Of a stretch of 64,000 nucleotides of DNA, positions 35,721-44,499 are shown piece after piece. Made by a program: the position numbers and the translations under genes. This DNA is from Cohnella fermenti (lineage in GTDB: Bacteria > Bacillota > Bacilli > Paenibacillales > Paenibacillaceae). The notes below the pieces were generated by a model that was not told the origin of the DNA, did not search any database, and worked only from the letters and a program-made list of their open reading frames with translations. Location of the stretch: contig NZ_SSOB01000009.1 in NCBI RefSeq assembly GCF_004801405.1, forward strand, positions 140,275-204,274, read 5' to 3'. Each line of letters opens with the position of its first letter. The stretch's first letter is position 1.

Positions 35721-37088
35721 TCACCCTTCCTGCGGATCGTACAGGACGAAGTCGGCCAGAATGCCGCAGCCCGGAACCCAGAGCTCGCGATTGACCTCGA
35801 CGGCGGTCATGGCCGGGAAGTGGTCCGCGTCCGCGAACACTTCCTTCAAGGCGTCCATCGCTCCGGCATACAGATTCAGGTCCGTAAAGTAAAGCGTCCC
35901 CTTGACGATTCGCTTAAGCTCTACACCCGCCGCATCCGCGATCCGCTTCGCCTTCTGCAGAATGTACGCCATCTGCTGGTAGCCCGCATTGCCGAAGTAA
36001 GGCAGCCCCGGCGTCGGCGCCGCCTCCCGCGCAAGCCCTGTCGCCGGATCGGTCGCCATCAGCCCGCTGAAGAAGATCAGGTCGTCCCCCCGCATCGCGG
36101 CCGGCTCCTTGCTCTTCGGCGCCCAGCCGCCGGCAACCGGCTTCTTCAGGTGCGCCGCCTCCGGCATCAGAAGCTCCATGCCGATCTCGACCAGACAGCC
36201 CTTCGCCCCGATCTCGACGCTCGGCACAAGCGCGCGCGCCGGCGCCTTCAACGAGTCCGGGAACCACTTCGCCCACACATCCTCGAACGCGCAATAATCG
36301 GCCGGATCGCTCAGGTAGACGTACGCCTTGACCGCATTGTCGAGGCTTGTGCCCGCCGCTTCGGCCACCTTCTGCAGCCGGCCCAGAATGTAGTCGGTCT
36401 GCCTGCCGACCGCCTCGTCGCCCCAGAACAAGCCGCTCGCGCGGGCCTCGGGAGCAAGCGCGGTCAACTCGCCGCCATCCGCCGCCGAGCCCCAGTTGCC
36501 CTTCCAGTCGGACGCCAGATCGCCGGAGAGGAACAGCCAATGGTCCGAACGCACGCCTTCCGCGTGGCCGGCGGCCGGCTTCGCCACGTCCGGCGCGGAC
36601 ACCTTGACCGGCAAGCTGCCGTCCTTGCTCCAGCGAGCGGTGAAGTCAACCTCCACCTTCGCGCCTTCGACCAGATGGCCGCGAACGCCGATTCCCGTGC
36701 TCGGCGGGCTGACCGTCTGGAAGAACTTCCCCTTCTCCTGTACATACCGCTTGTTGTTGACCGTCAGATCGCCCTTCTTGTACGACTCCGACTTCATGTC
36801 GGCCGCATACCATTGATTAACGCGAACAACCTGCTTCGGGTCGAGCCCCGCCGCTTCCGCGATCGAGCCGACGCGGCCGTAGAGCGCGGCCGCCTGCTTG
36901 CCGATGGCGTTCGAATAATGCGGGAACGCCGCCGGCACAACCGCTTCCGGCGCCAGGCCGGAGACGAGGTCGGACGCCGATTGGCCCGAGAAGAACAGCC
37001 AATCGCCCGCCCGAACGGCAGGAGAATAAGGAATGGCCGGCTGCGGCATTCCTTCCGGCCGGATGACTTGGATTTTCGTATCGCTCAT
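35721..37088 (-). CDS. Protein with three tandem RidA-like domains
   Basis: 455 residues. Three repeats of the YjgF/RidA fold: about 1-155, 170-310 and 320-455, each with a [WL][LI]FFSG or WLFLSG strand and a later EAAGxx.....V...Y helix. Single-domain RidA/RutC proteins have about 130 residues. The Arg that binds the imine or carboxylate in active RidA survives only in domain 2 (PARALVPSVEIG); domains 1 and 3 have Thr or Met there (PSTGIGV, PAMTAVEV). Cytosolic. RBS GGAGGTG. Probably an enamine or carbamate-type deaminase with two structural domains, which is inference. Confidence 0.85.
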   Translation of the reverse strand: MSDTKIQVIRPEGMPQPAIPYSPAVRAGDWLFFSGQSASDLVSGLAPEAVVPAAFPHYSNAIGKQAAALYGRVGSIAEAAGLDPKQVVRVNQWYAADMKSESYKKGDLTVNNKRYVQEKGKFFQTVSPPSTGIGVRGHLVEGAKVEVDFTARWSKDGSLPVKVSAPDVAKPAAGHAEGVRSDHWLFLSGDLASDWKGNWGSAADGGELTALAPEARASGLFWGDEAVGRQTDYILGRLQKVAEAAGTSLDNAVKAYVYLSDPADYCAFEDVWAKWFPDSLKAPARALVPSVEIGAKGCLVEIGMELLMPEAAHLKKPVAGGWAPKSKEPAAMRGDDLIFFSGLMATDPATGLAREAAPTPGLPYFGNAGYQQMAYILQKAKRIADAAGVELKRIVKGTLYFTDLNLYAGAMDALKEVFADADHFPAMTAVEVNRELWVPGCGILADFVLYDPQEG

Positions 37089-37123
37089 GAATGAGACACC
37101 TCCGGATGCTTGCTGTAGTTAAA

Positions 37124-37993
37124 TCAGGATAAGGTCGCCAGATAACGGATCAACTCTTCGGTCAGCCGCTCCGGTGCGAGCTTGTGAACCTCATGCCCGA
37201 CATCCTCGTAGCGGACGACGCCGACCCCGGGATTCATCGCCTTCAGCTCATCTTCCGCCTCCTGCGGAATAAGCGGCGAAGCGCCCGCCGCGATCAGAAG
37301 CGCGGGAATCTTAAGCATGCGATAGTAGGCATGGAACGGATCGCGGTTCATCGCTTCGTACGAGCCGACAATCGCCGCTTCGGAGCACTCTCTCAGCTCC
37401 TTGGCCTTGCGCTCGTAGTCGAAGCCCGGCGCGGTATAGTAGGAGCGGAAGCGGGCCATATCGCCCGCCTCCAGCGCCCGCTTCGGCTCCAGGAACCGGC
37501 CGATCGGCATTGGGAACGGCGGTCGGCCGGGGCCGGAGAGCGGCGGATCGATCAGCACGACGGCGCCGAGCAGGTCCGGATAGAGCGCCGCGAACGAACA
37601 GGCCGCGCGGCCTCCCATCGAATGGCCGACGAGCACCGGCTTCTCCGCATGACCGGAGAAGCCGTTCCAGACGGCGAGCAGGTCCAGCGCGTAATCGAGC
37701 GCGCCGTAGCCCTTCTCCGGCTTGTCGGAACCGCCGCGCCCCCTCAGATCAAGCGCATAAGCGCCATATTCGGCGGGCAGCCCTCGCATAATCGGCACGA
37801 ACGCCTCGGCATTCTCCGTGATGCCGTGGATAAACAGGACAGGCCGGCCTTGCTCATGACCGGAGGCAAGCAGGCGCAGCTTGCCCGCCGGCCCCGTCAC
37901 CGTCAGCTCGCGAATGCCCCGCGCCCCGTTCGCCGCCTCGTCTCGAACGCCTTCTCCCCCAGCCGCGCTCCAGACCCCCTCCATCCGGCTCAC
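37124..37993 (-). CDS. Alpha/beta hydrolase
   Basis: 289 residues; GTG start overlapping the Rieske gene stop as GTGA (ATG three codons in). Alpha/beta-hydrolase fold with LFIHGITENAEAF at the oxyanion hole, nucleophile in VGHSMGGRA, an Asp after DLRGRGGSDKP-type strand order, and the catalytic His in VGHEVHKLAP. No signal peptide. Comparable hydrolases in N-heterocycle pathways include RutD and NicD. The substrate here is not known. Confidence 0.9.
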   Translation of the reverse strand: MSRMEGVWSAAGGEGVRDEAANGARGIRELTVTGPAGKLRLLASGHEQGRPVLFIHGITENAEAFVPIMRGLPAEYGAYALDLRGRGGSDKPEKGYGALDYALDLLAVWNGFSGHAEKPVLVGHSMGGRAACSFAALYPDLLGAVVLIDPPLSGPGRPPFPMPIGRFLEPKRALEAGDMARFRSYYTAPGFDYERKAKELRECSEAAIVGSYEAMNRDPFHAYYRMLKIPALLIAAGASPLIPQEAEDELKAMNPGVGVVRYEDVGHEVHKLAPERLTEELIRYLATLS

Positions 37994-39210
37994 GCCTTCT
38001 CCGCCGGCACGGCGAAGTCGGGCTTATAGCCGAATTGCTCCGCGTACCTGAAGTACCGCTTCGCCAGCCACTTGTTGAGCTGCGGCAGCGTTCGCTCGAG
38101 CGCCGCATAACGCCCGCGGCGGGATAATTGGGACTTCAGTCCCTTCTGCAGCGAGGCGTTCGCCGCAAGATCCTGCTCGTTGATCTCCTGGATGCTGTCG
38201 TTCGCTTGCTTGTAGCGCTCCTCGAAGTCCGGCAGCGCCACCGTCTCCGGCGGATACATCAGACCGGAACGGAAGAAGATCTTGCCCGGACCCTGAGGAA
38301 GAATAATATTCCAGAACACCTGGTCCGGCATCAGACCGAGCGTGAGCATCGGCGGCACCGACGCGATCGTCATCTTCTGGCGCTGCTCGGGCGTCAGCGT
38401 CGAGATCGGCGGGAAGTTCGCCGTCATGTCCGGCGAGAAGCCTGCGTCCATATGCGTGAAGCCGGTCGGGTGCATAATCTGCCCGTCGTCCTCGTCGAAG
38501 TCGACGAAGCCGGCAAGCTGACTCGGCGCGAAGTCGTGCGGCCCCTTGTGCAGATAGTTCGTATGGTACGGCTCGAGCGACGACTCGATCATGATTTTCC
38601 AATTCCACTCGCAGTTGTCGATATCGACGAACGGCATGGACACGAGCTCGTTCAGCCGGTAGTTCTTCATCTCCTCGTCGAGCTTCGTCAGCGTCGGCGC
38701 AAGCGGCTCGGCGTTCTCGTCGAAGTTGACGAAGATAAAGCCGTTCCAGATCTCCGTCTTCAGATGCGGGAGGCTGTGGTCGTGGCGCAGAATGTCGAAC
38801 GGTTCGATCCGGATCATCTCCGGCGCGGAGACGAGTTCGCCGTCCAGACCGTACGTCCACCAGTGCAGCGGACAGCGGAAGTTCTTGCAATTGCCGGAGC
38901 CTTCGGCGACGAGATGGCCGCGGTGCTGGCACACCGCCGAGATGACGTGAATCTCCCCCTTCTTGTCGCGGGTGACGAGCAGCGGGTCGTCATGGATCGC
39001 AATCGAATAGTAGTCTCCGGGATTCGGCACTTGCTCCTGACGCCCGACGCACAGCCAGCTCTTGCCGTATATCGCCTGCTTCTCGAACTCGAAGAACTCC
39101 TCTGCGATATAAACCTCAGGCGGCATGGAGCGCGCCTCCTTCGATTCGATCAGAGAAGGGCCCAGGTCATCCAATATGGAAAATACGGTTGCAGACGGTT
39201 TATAGGACAT
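37990..39210 (-). CDS. Rieske non-haem iron oxygenase, alpha subunit
   Basis: 406 residues. Rieske [2Fe-2S] domain near 45-150: CQHRGH then CPLHWWTYGLDG, the C-x-H...C-x2-H ligand set. The catalytic domain carries the mononuclear iron site ESSLEPYHTNYLHKG, an E-x2-H-x4-H; many ring dioxygenases have Asp in place of this Glu, while some amine-type monooxygenases have Glu. No ferredoxin or reductase gene lies nearby. It is expected to hydroxylate or N-dealkylate a small nitrogenous substrate. RBS GAAGGAGG. Middle of unit C. Confidence 0.93.
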   Translation of the reverse strand: MSYKPSATVFSILDDLGPSLIESKEARSMPPEVYIAEEFFEFEKQAIYGKSWLCVGRQEQVPNPGDYYSIAIHDDPLLVTRDKKGEIHVISAVCQHRGHLVAEGSGNCKNFRCPLHWWTYGLDGELVSAPEMIRIEPFDILRHDHSLPHLKTEIWNGFIFVNFDENAEPLAPTLTKLDEEMKNYRLNELVSMPFVDIDNCEWNWKIMIESSLEPYHTNYLHKGPHDFAPSQLAGFVDFDEDDGQIMHPTGFTHMDAGFSPDMTANFPPISTLTPEQRQKMTIASVPPMLTLGLMPDQVFWNIILPQGPGKIFFRSGLMYPPETVALPDFEERYKQANDSIQEINEQDLAANASLQKGLKSQLSRRGRYAALERTLPQLNKWLAKRYFRYAEQFGYKPDFAVPAEKA

Positions 39211-39276
39211 GAGAGATTCCTCCTTCGTTATGGTTGAGTGTTCTGCGATGCTTGCTCTGCGGCCGGCCGCTCGGCC

Positions 39277-40614
39277 TCAAACGGGAATGAACGGCTCTCT
39301 CAGCTCGAACAGCTTCTCGGCCGCCTCCTGCGCCTCCAGGCGGATCGCCTCCGCATCGCCCGTCAGCAGCTTGCGTTCCCGCACGATCGGCTTGCCGTCG
39401 ATAAACACATGGCTGACATCGGAGCCCGAAGCCGAGTAGACAAGGTTGCTGACCGCGTTGTTGTACTTGCCGCGAATGATCGGCGTCAGGTGGTGCTTGC
39501 GGAAGTCGACCATAATCAGGTCCGCCTTCTTGCCGATCTCGAGCGACCCGATCTCCTTGTCGAGCCCAAGCGCCTTCGCTCCGTCGATCGTCGCCATCCG
39601 CAGCGCAACTTCCGCCGGAATAGCCGTCGCATCGAGCAGCCTGGCCTTCTGAAGCAGAGGAACGTACTTCATCTCCTCGAGCATGTCCAGGCTGTTGTTC
39701 TCCTTCACCCCGTCCGTCCCGATGCCGACATTCACGCCCAGATCCAGCAGCTCCTTGATCGGAGCGATGCCCGACGCCAGCTTCAGATTGCTGACCGGAC
39801 AGTGGGCGACGGACGTCCCCGTCTTCGCCAGCAGCTCCATCTCCGAGTCCTGAAGCCATACGCAGTGAGCGAGCACCGTCTTCGGCCCGAGAATTCCCCG
39901 ATCGTAGAACAGCTCCACCGGCCAGCGCCCGGTCTCGGCGTGCAGCCGGCGCGCCATCGCGATCGATTCCTCGCCGTGCGTGTGAATGCCGGTATCGTAC
40001 TTCTCCGCCAGCTTCGCGGCCCGACGGTAGGCATCCTCCGTGCAATAAGTCAGATGCTCAAGCGCGAACCACACCTGGATGCGGCCGTTCGCCGTCCTGT
40101 TGCGCTCCTCGACGAGCCGGATGTTCTTGTCGAGCGATTCGAAGTAATCCATCCCCGGCTTATCGACCACATAAGGAGCAAGCGTCGCCCGCAATCCCAA
40201 CTGCTCCGCCGCGTCCGCGCAGCGATGCATGAAGCGGTACATATCCATGACGCACGTCGTCCCCGCCAGCAGCCCTTCCGTATAGCTGAGGCGCGCCGCC
40301 GCGTAAGCCAACTCGTCCGTTAGCGCCCGATGCTTCGGGTCGACGTATTTGGTCAGCCATTCGAAGACGGGCAAGTCCTCCGCCGTGCCGCGGATAAGTC
40401 CCGAATGCAGATGAAGATTGACAAGTCCCGGAAGCACGACGTGCCCCGCCGCATCCAGCTTCTCTATGTTCGAGTACTTCGCCTCCAGCACGGCCGCCTC
40501 TCCGACATCGGCGATTCTCCCCTGCTCGATCAGCACCGCACCGACCTCGATCACTTCGTTTGTCTCGTTGACGGTCAGAACCGTGCCGCCCGTAATAAGC
40601 AAGCTGTCATTCAT
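39277..40614 (-). CDS. ATZ/TRZ-family amidohydrolase
   Basis: 445 residues from the ATG at 40,614. Ligands: VNLHLHSGLIRG, HTHGEES, LAHCVWLQD, and Asp in GTDGVKENNSLDMLEEM. This is the deaminase branch that includes SAH/MTA deaminase and TRZ-type chlorohydrolases. The motif differs from the paralogue at 30,447 (GADGAPCNNNLDM), so the substrates probably differ. It follows the SDR gene by 17 bp in unit C. Confidence 0.88.
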   Translation of the reverse strand: MNDSLLITGGTVLTVNETNEVIEVGAVLIEQGRIADVGEAAVLEAKYSNIEKLDAAGHVVLPGLVNLHLHSGLIRGTAEDLPVFEWLTKYVDPKHRALTDELAYAAARLSYTEGLLAGTTCVMDMYRFMHRCADAAEQLGLRATLAPYVVDKPGMDYFESLDKNIRLVEERNRTANGRIQVWFALEHLTYCTEDAYRRAAKLAEKYDTGIHTHGEESIAMARRLHAETGRWPVELFYDRGILGPKTVLAHCVWLQDSEMELLAKTGTSVAHCPVSNLKLASGIAPIKELLDLGVNVGIGTDGVKENNSLDMLEEMKYVPLLQKARLLDATAIPAEVALRMATIDGAKALGLDKEIGSLEIGKKADLIMVDFRKHHLTPIIRGKYNNAVSNLVYSASGSDVSHVFIDGKPIVRERKLLTGDAEAIRLEAQEAAEKLFELREPFIPV

Positions 40615-40631
40615 CGCTGTATCCCCCCGGC

Positions 40632-41369
40632 TCATTGAATGGTGTACCCGCCGTCGGCCAACATCGCGCTGCCGGTCACGAAGGACGCAAGCGGACTCGC
40701 GAGGAAAAGAATGCACCCGGCAATCTCCGAAGGTTCGCCGAGCCGTCCGAGCGGATGCATCCCGATCAGATCGTCGAGCGTTCCTTGCGGCCCCCTGCGC
40801 CCCTCGAACTGCCGGCGGAGCAGCGGCGTATCGATCGCCCCCGGGCAGACGCAGTTCACCCGCACGCCGTCCTTCGCCGTCTCCAGCGCCAGGCTGCGCG
40901 TGAAGTTCACAACCGCCGCCTTGGAGGCCGTATAAGCGGTGAAGGAGGACGCCCCGACGAATGCCAACTGCGAAGCGGTGTTGACAATGCTGCCGCGCGA
41001 CTCCTTCAGCAGCGGCAGCGCCTCCTTGCAACTGAGGAACACACTCTTCAGGTTCACGCCCATGACGCGATCCCACGCCTCTTCGGTCGTCTCCTCCAGC
41101 GTCGCGACGCATTCGATGCCCGCATTGTTGATCAGAACATCGAGCGCCCTCCAGCGTTCCTTCAACATCGCGTACGCGGCGGACAACTGCGAAGAGTCGG
41201 CCAGGTCTGCCGGATATTCCAGCAGCCCCGCTTCTTCCCGCACCTCCTTGAAGGCGATATCGAACACCGCCACGTCGGCGCCCGCCTCCCGGAACGCCGT
41301 CACAGTCGCGGCGCCGATCCCCGATGCGCCTCCCGCGACCAGAACCTTCTTGCCCTTATACGAATACAT
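40632..41369 (-). CDS. SDR-family oxidoreductase
   Basis: 245 residues. Classical short-chain dehydrogenase: VAGGASGIGAA for the nucleotide, Asp in FDIAF after beta-2 (suggesting NAD rather than NADP), INNAGIE, catalytic Ser in NTASQLAF and YTASK. C-terminal ITGSAML-type end (FVTGSAMLADGGYTI). Substrate unknown. RBS GGGGTGAG. In unit C it could reduce or oxidise an aldehyde or ketone product of ring cleavage. Confidence 0.93.
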   Translation of the reverse strand: MYSYKGKKVLVAGGASGIGAATVTAFREAGADVAVFDIAFKEVREEAGLLEYPADLADSSQLSAAYAMLKERWRALDVLINNAGIECVATLEETTEEAWDRVMGVNLKSVFLSCKEALPLLKESRGSIVNTASQLAFVGASSFTAYTASKAAVVNFTRSLALETAKDGVRVNCVCPGAIDTPLLRRQFEGRRGPQGTLDDLIGMHPLGRLGEPSEIAGCILFLASPLASFVTGSAMLADGGYTIQ

Positions 41370-41373
41370 TCGC

Positions 41374-42219
41374 TCACCCCTCCCCGCCGAGCCTCAGCCG
41401 CTTCCATTCATTGCAGCACGGCTGCCCCAGCGTGTACCTCATCTCCGCTTCCGCGAGATCCCAGATCATCCCGCTCACCGTATCGTGAGGCAGCGGCGCA
41501 TTCGAGCGGCCGCTCCGCACGCCGTGGGCGCACACGCTTCCGAGCGCGCTGCCGTCCTCATTCTCATGCATCCGCAACAAATATTCGATGTTGGCTATCG
41601 CTTCCGAAGCGTCCAGCTTCTTGCCGCCAAGCCCGCTGAGCACCGACTCCGCCCGCTCGAGCCGAAGCTGTCGGTCCCTGCTGACGTCCGCGCTCTGAAG
41701 CTCCTGCTCCGCCCGGAACAAGCCGAACGACTGATTGCTCCTGGCCGCCCAGCCTTGCGCGGTCGCATCCTGCCAAGCCGTGTAGCCCTGGCTGTGCTCG
41801 AAGACGTACAAGCCTCCCCGGCGATCTACGATCACATGACTCCCGCCGATGGAGATCTCTTCCGCCGCGTCGAACCGTTCCTGCATAAGCGCCAGCGCCT
41901 CCTCCGCCGTTGCACAGCGGGCGAGCACTTCCGCCTGCACCTTGCCCCGCAGGTCGCCGCGCCAGAAGCCCTCCTTCTTCTCCTTCTCTCCGGGTACGCT
42001 ATAGCCGAAGAAGGAGCTGATCAGCAGGAGTCCCTTCTCGTTCATCCCCGAATTGATCCCCGTCTGGGGCAGCAGCCCGAAGGCGAGCGAAGAATAGCCG
42101 TCTTCGCTTCCCGCCACACCGTGCCAATAGCCGACAGGAGGGTTATCCGCATTCTTGAAGCCGTATACGCAAAGCTGGTCGGATGGATCGATGATAACAA
42201 GCGCCCCTATGGTGCACAT
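41374..42219 (-). CDS. Ntn-hydrolase (C45/choloylglycine-type amidase)
   Basis: 281 residues beginning MCTIGALVI. Cys2 becomes the N-terminal nucleophile once Met1 is removed, as in C45/C59 amidases. Also visible are FGLLPQTGINSGMNEKGLLL, which resembles the GxNExGL element of the family, and VDRRGGLYVFEHSQGYTAW. No signal peptide, so cytosolic. It would cleave a linear amide. Function in this operon is unassigned. The ATG overlaps no neighbour; GGGGAG lies upstream. Confidence 0.85.
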   Translation of the reverse strand: MCTIGALVIIDPSDQLCVYGFKNADNPPVGYWHGVAGSEDGYSSLAFGLLPQTGINSGMNEKGLLLISSFFGYSVPGEKEKKEGFWRGDLRGKVQAEVLARCATAEEALALMQERFDAAEEISIGGSHVIVDRRGGLYVFEHSQGYTAWQDATAQGWAARSNQSFGLFRAEQELQSADVSRDRQLRLERAESVLSGLGGKKLDASEAIANIEYLLRMHENEDGSALGSVCAHGVRSGRSNAPLPHDTVSGMIWDLAEAEMRYTLGQPCCNEWKRLRLGGEG

Positions 42220-42285
42220 GGTCTCCCCTCTTTTCTCCTGTCTTTCCCTTGTCTTTCCCCTCTCGTCACTGTCCGCCGGCCGACC

Positions 42286-43713
42286 TTAGAAGTTCGGGTA
42301 ACTTCTCTCCATGCGCATCCGGTTATAATCGATCTTCGTCCGCAGCGCCGCTTCGTTCAGCAATCGGAACGAGGCCGCCTGGCCGGCAAGCGCCGCCTTC
42401 TCCTCGTCCACATTCACGAGCTTGCCGTCCTTGACGACAACCTTGCCGCCGACAATCGTCATGTCGACCGTCTGCGACAGCCCCGTCAGCACCGGCAGCG
42501 CCGCATCGTCATGAAGAGCGCCGGCGAAGCCGAGCTGACGCGTGTCGATCATGAACATATCGGCTGCCTTGCCGACCTCGAGCGAGCCGATGTCGTCCTC
42601 CCAGCCGAGAACCCTGGCCGAGCCGCGGGTCGCGATGCGGAGACAATCCTCTGCGCCGAGCGCCGTCGGGCCGTGCATCAGATTGTGCAGCAGGTGCGCG
42701 ACCCTCACCTCAAGCAGCATGTTGGAGCCGTCGTTGGAAGCCGATCCATCCACCCCCATGCCGACCTTGACTCCTTTCTCGAGCATTTTCACAATTGGCA
42801 TGACGCCGGAGCCCATCTTCATATTGCTCGTCGGGCAGTGCGCCACCCCGCACTGATGCGTGTGCAGATGACCGATCTCATCGTCATTAAAATAAATGCC
42901 GTGAGCATACCAGACGTCGCTGCCGACCCAGCCGTTCTGCTCCATGAAGTCAAGCGGCCTCATGCCCAGCTTCTCGAGGCAGAATTGATCCTCGTCCTTC
43001 GTCTCCGCCAGATGCGTGTGCATCCGAACACCGTAGCTGCGCGCCAGCGCTGCCGATTCCTTCAGCAGATCGGCTGTAATCGAGAAGGGCGAGCACGGAG
43101 CGACGCCGACGCGCACCATCGCGAACCGCTTCGGATCGTGGTACGTCTCGATAAGCCTGCGCGAATCGCGAAGAATGATGTCCTCCGTCTGGCACACCTC
43201 GTCCGGCGGGAGCCCTCCCTTCGAGCGCCCGAGGCTCATCGAGCCGCGAGTCGGGAAGAAGCGGATGCCAAGCTCCCCGGCCGCGCGGATCTCCTCGTCG
43301 ATCATCTCCCCGCTGACTCCGTTCGGGAAGCAGTAGAAGTGGTCGGCCGCCGTCGTGCAGCCGCTCTTGAGCAGCTCCCCAAGCCCAACGACCGCACTTG
43401 CATAGATATCCTCCGGTCGCAGATGGCGCCAGATGTCATATAAAGTAACAAGCCAATCAAACAACTCCGTCTTTTGAACAAAAGGGATGTTGCGCGTCAA
43501 ATTCTGATAGAGGTGATGATGCGTGTTGATAAGCCCCGGGTACACAATCTTGTCGCGGGCGTCGATCACCGTATCGGCAGCCTCATAGGGCAAGTCATAG
43601 CCGATTGCCACAATCTGCTGATCGACCGCGTACAAGCTCCCTCCCGGATACTGGCGCCGCTCCCCGTCCATCGTGATAATGTTCTTCGCGTTGCGAATCC
43701 ATAACGTCCCCAA
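42286..43713 (-). CDS. 8-oxoguanine deaminase-like amidohydrolase
   Basis: 475 residues using TTG at 43,713, which has AAAGGGGG 7 nt upstream; the frame stays open to 43,806 but has no good site there. ATZ/TRZ superfamily with NTHHHLYQNLTRN, HTHLAETKDE, AHGIYFNDDE and GVDGSASNDGSNMLLE. The last motif is shared by 8-oxoguanine deaminase and hydroxyatrazine-type hydrolases. 8-Oxoguanine deamination yields urate, which fits the island. First gene of unit C, behind a TnrA/GlnR box and a plausible promoter. Confidence 0.87.
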   Translation of the reverse strand: MGTLWIRNAKNIITMDGERRQYPGGSLYAVDQQIVAIGYDLPYEAADTVIDARDKIVYPGLINTHHHLYQNLTRNIPFVQKTELFDWLVTLYDIWRHLRPEDIYASAVVGLGELLKSGCTTAADHFYCFPNGVSGEMIDEEIRAAGELGIRFFPTRGSMSLGRSKGGLPPDEVCQTEDIILRDSRRLIETYHDPKRFAMVRVGVAPCSPFSITADLLKESAALARSYGVRMHTHLAETKDEDQFCLEKLGMRPLDFMEQNGWVGSDVWYAHGIYFNDDEIGHLHTHQCGVAHCPTSNMKMGSGVMPIVKMLEKGVKVGMGVDGSASNDGSNMLLEVRVAHLLHNLMHGPTALGAEDCLRIATRGSARVLGWEDDIGSLEVGKAADMFMIDTRQLGFAGALHDDAALPVLTGLSQTVDMTIVGGKVVVKDGKLVNVDEEKAALAGQAASFRLLNEAALRTKIDYNRMRMERSYPNF

Positions 43714-44149
43714 CCAGGTAACCCCCTTTTCGTCGAAGACCGAATCGCCCGGCCAACCGCCCCTGTCTCCTTGGCAGGACTTGCGAATAGGCCATCGGCG
43801 ATTCAAGAAAGGCCGCGTCCGAACCGTCGTTCCGCCATCCTTTTAAACCTTTGCAGGTTAGCCTTGTGCCCATTGTATAAGCATCCAATTCGACGCTTCA
43901 ACGCTTCGGAGACTTTTTTGTCAGTTTTAATAACACAACATCCGGATTTTTGGTTGTTTTGCACGGAATATTTATCTTCAGCGTAATGAATGATGACATT
44001 TCCGTCCAAATTAAAAAGCTTCATCGCCGCGCCTGCCATATCCGTTGGAACAAACTTGCAGCAAACCACATCGGAATTCGAAAGGATTTTATTGTAAAAA
44101 ATGAGCTAAAAAGGAGCTCTATCGAAGATCATTCTTTTTGCAAACACAG
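43714..44149. other. Leader region of unit C
   Basis: No convincing gene. It contains the TnrA/GlnR box at 43,919-43,935 and, on the minus strand, TTGAAG and TACAAT (18-nt spacer; -10 at 43,872-43,877). The part from about 44,070 to 44,150 is AT-rich and shows nothing else recognisable. Confidence 0.6.
43919..43935. promoter_or_regulatory. TnrA/GlnR box upstream of unit C
   Basis: TGTCA-GTTTTAA-TAACA fits TGTNA-N7-TNACA exactly. Its centre is roughly 60 bp upstream of the start site implied by TACAAT at 43,872-43,877, and about 205 bp upstream of the first start codon. Confidence 0.78.
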
Positions 44150-44150
44150 T

Positions 44151-44436
44151 TTCTTATCCCTTCTGCTCAGTTCCGCCCCTCCAGCGCCTGCAGCCCCCCC
44201 TAGTTGCGCCACACGGCGCCTTATCCCCGCTGTTCAGTTTCGCCCATTTCGCCCCCCTCCCTGCCTGAGGGTGCCTTATCCCTCTCGCTCAGTTTCGCTG
44301 TCACACCGTACGGCGCCTTATCCCCTCTCCTCAGTTCCACCGTTCGTGCCATCGTTCCGTCCCGCAGTGCCTTATCCCTTCTGCTCAGTCCCCCCTTCTC
44401 CACAGACAGTGTCTTATCCCCTCCGTTCAGGGGCCG
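44151..44436 (+). repeat. Array of six GTGCCTTATCCC-type repeats
   Basis: Six copies of about 30 bp, consensus GTGCCTTATCCCYTCTGCTCAGTTYCGC, with the TTATCCC core at 44,154, 44,221, 44,276, 44,318, 44,372 and 44,414. Spacing is 42-67 bp. The copies are degenerate at the ends but keep CTTATCCC and TCAG. The same element recurs at 45,765-45,794 and 63,570-63,691, always outside genes. It lies directly upstream of a transposase-like gene. Confidence 0.85.
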
Positions 44437-44499
44437 ACCACCCTCTTGCCATCTGTTCGGTCTCCAACCGGAAGATGGATGTATTTCCCCAAAAAATGA

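Noticed and set aside
43803..44069. 88-codon minus-strand ORF upstream of the first gene of unit C
   Set aside because: It covers the TnrA/GlnR box and the promoter, has no RBS, and resembles nothing recognised.
44151..44436. CRISPR array
   Set aside because: Repeat units are degenerate, spacing is 42-67 bp but irregular, copies occur singly elsewhere, and no cas gene is near.
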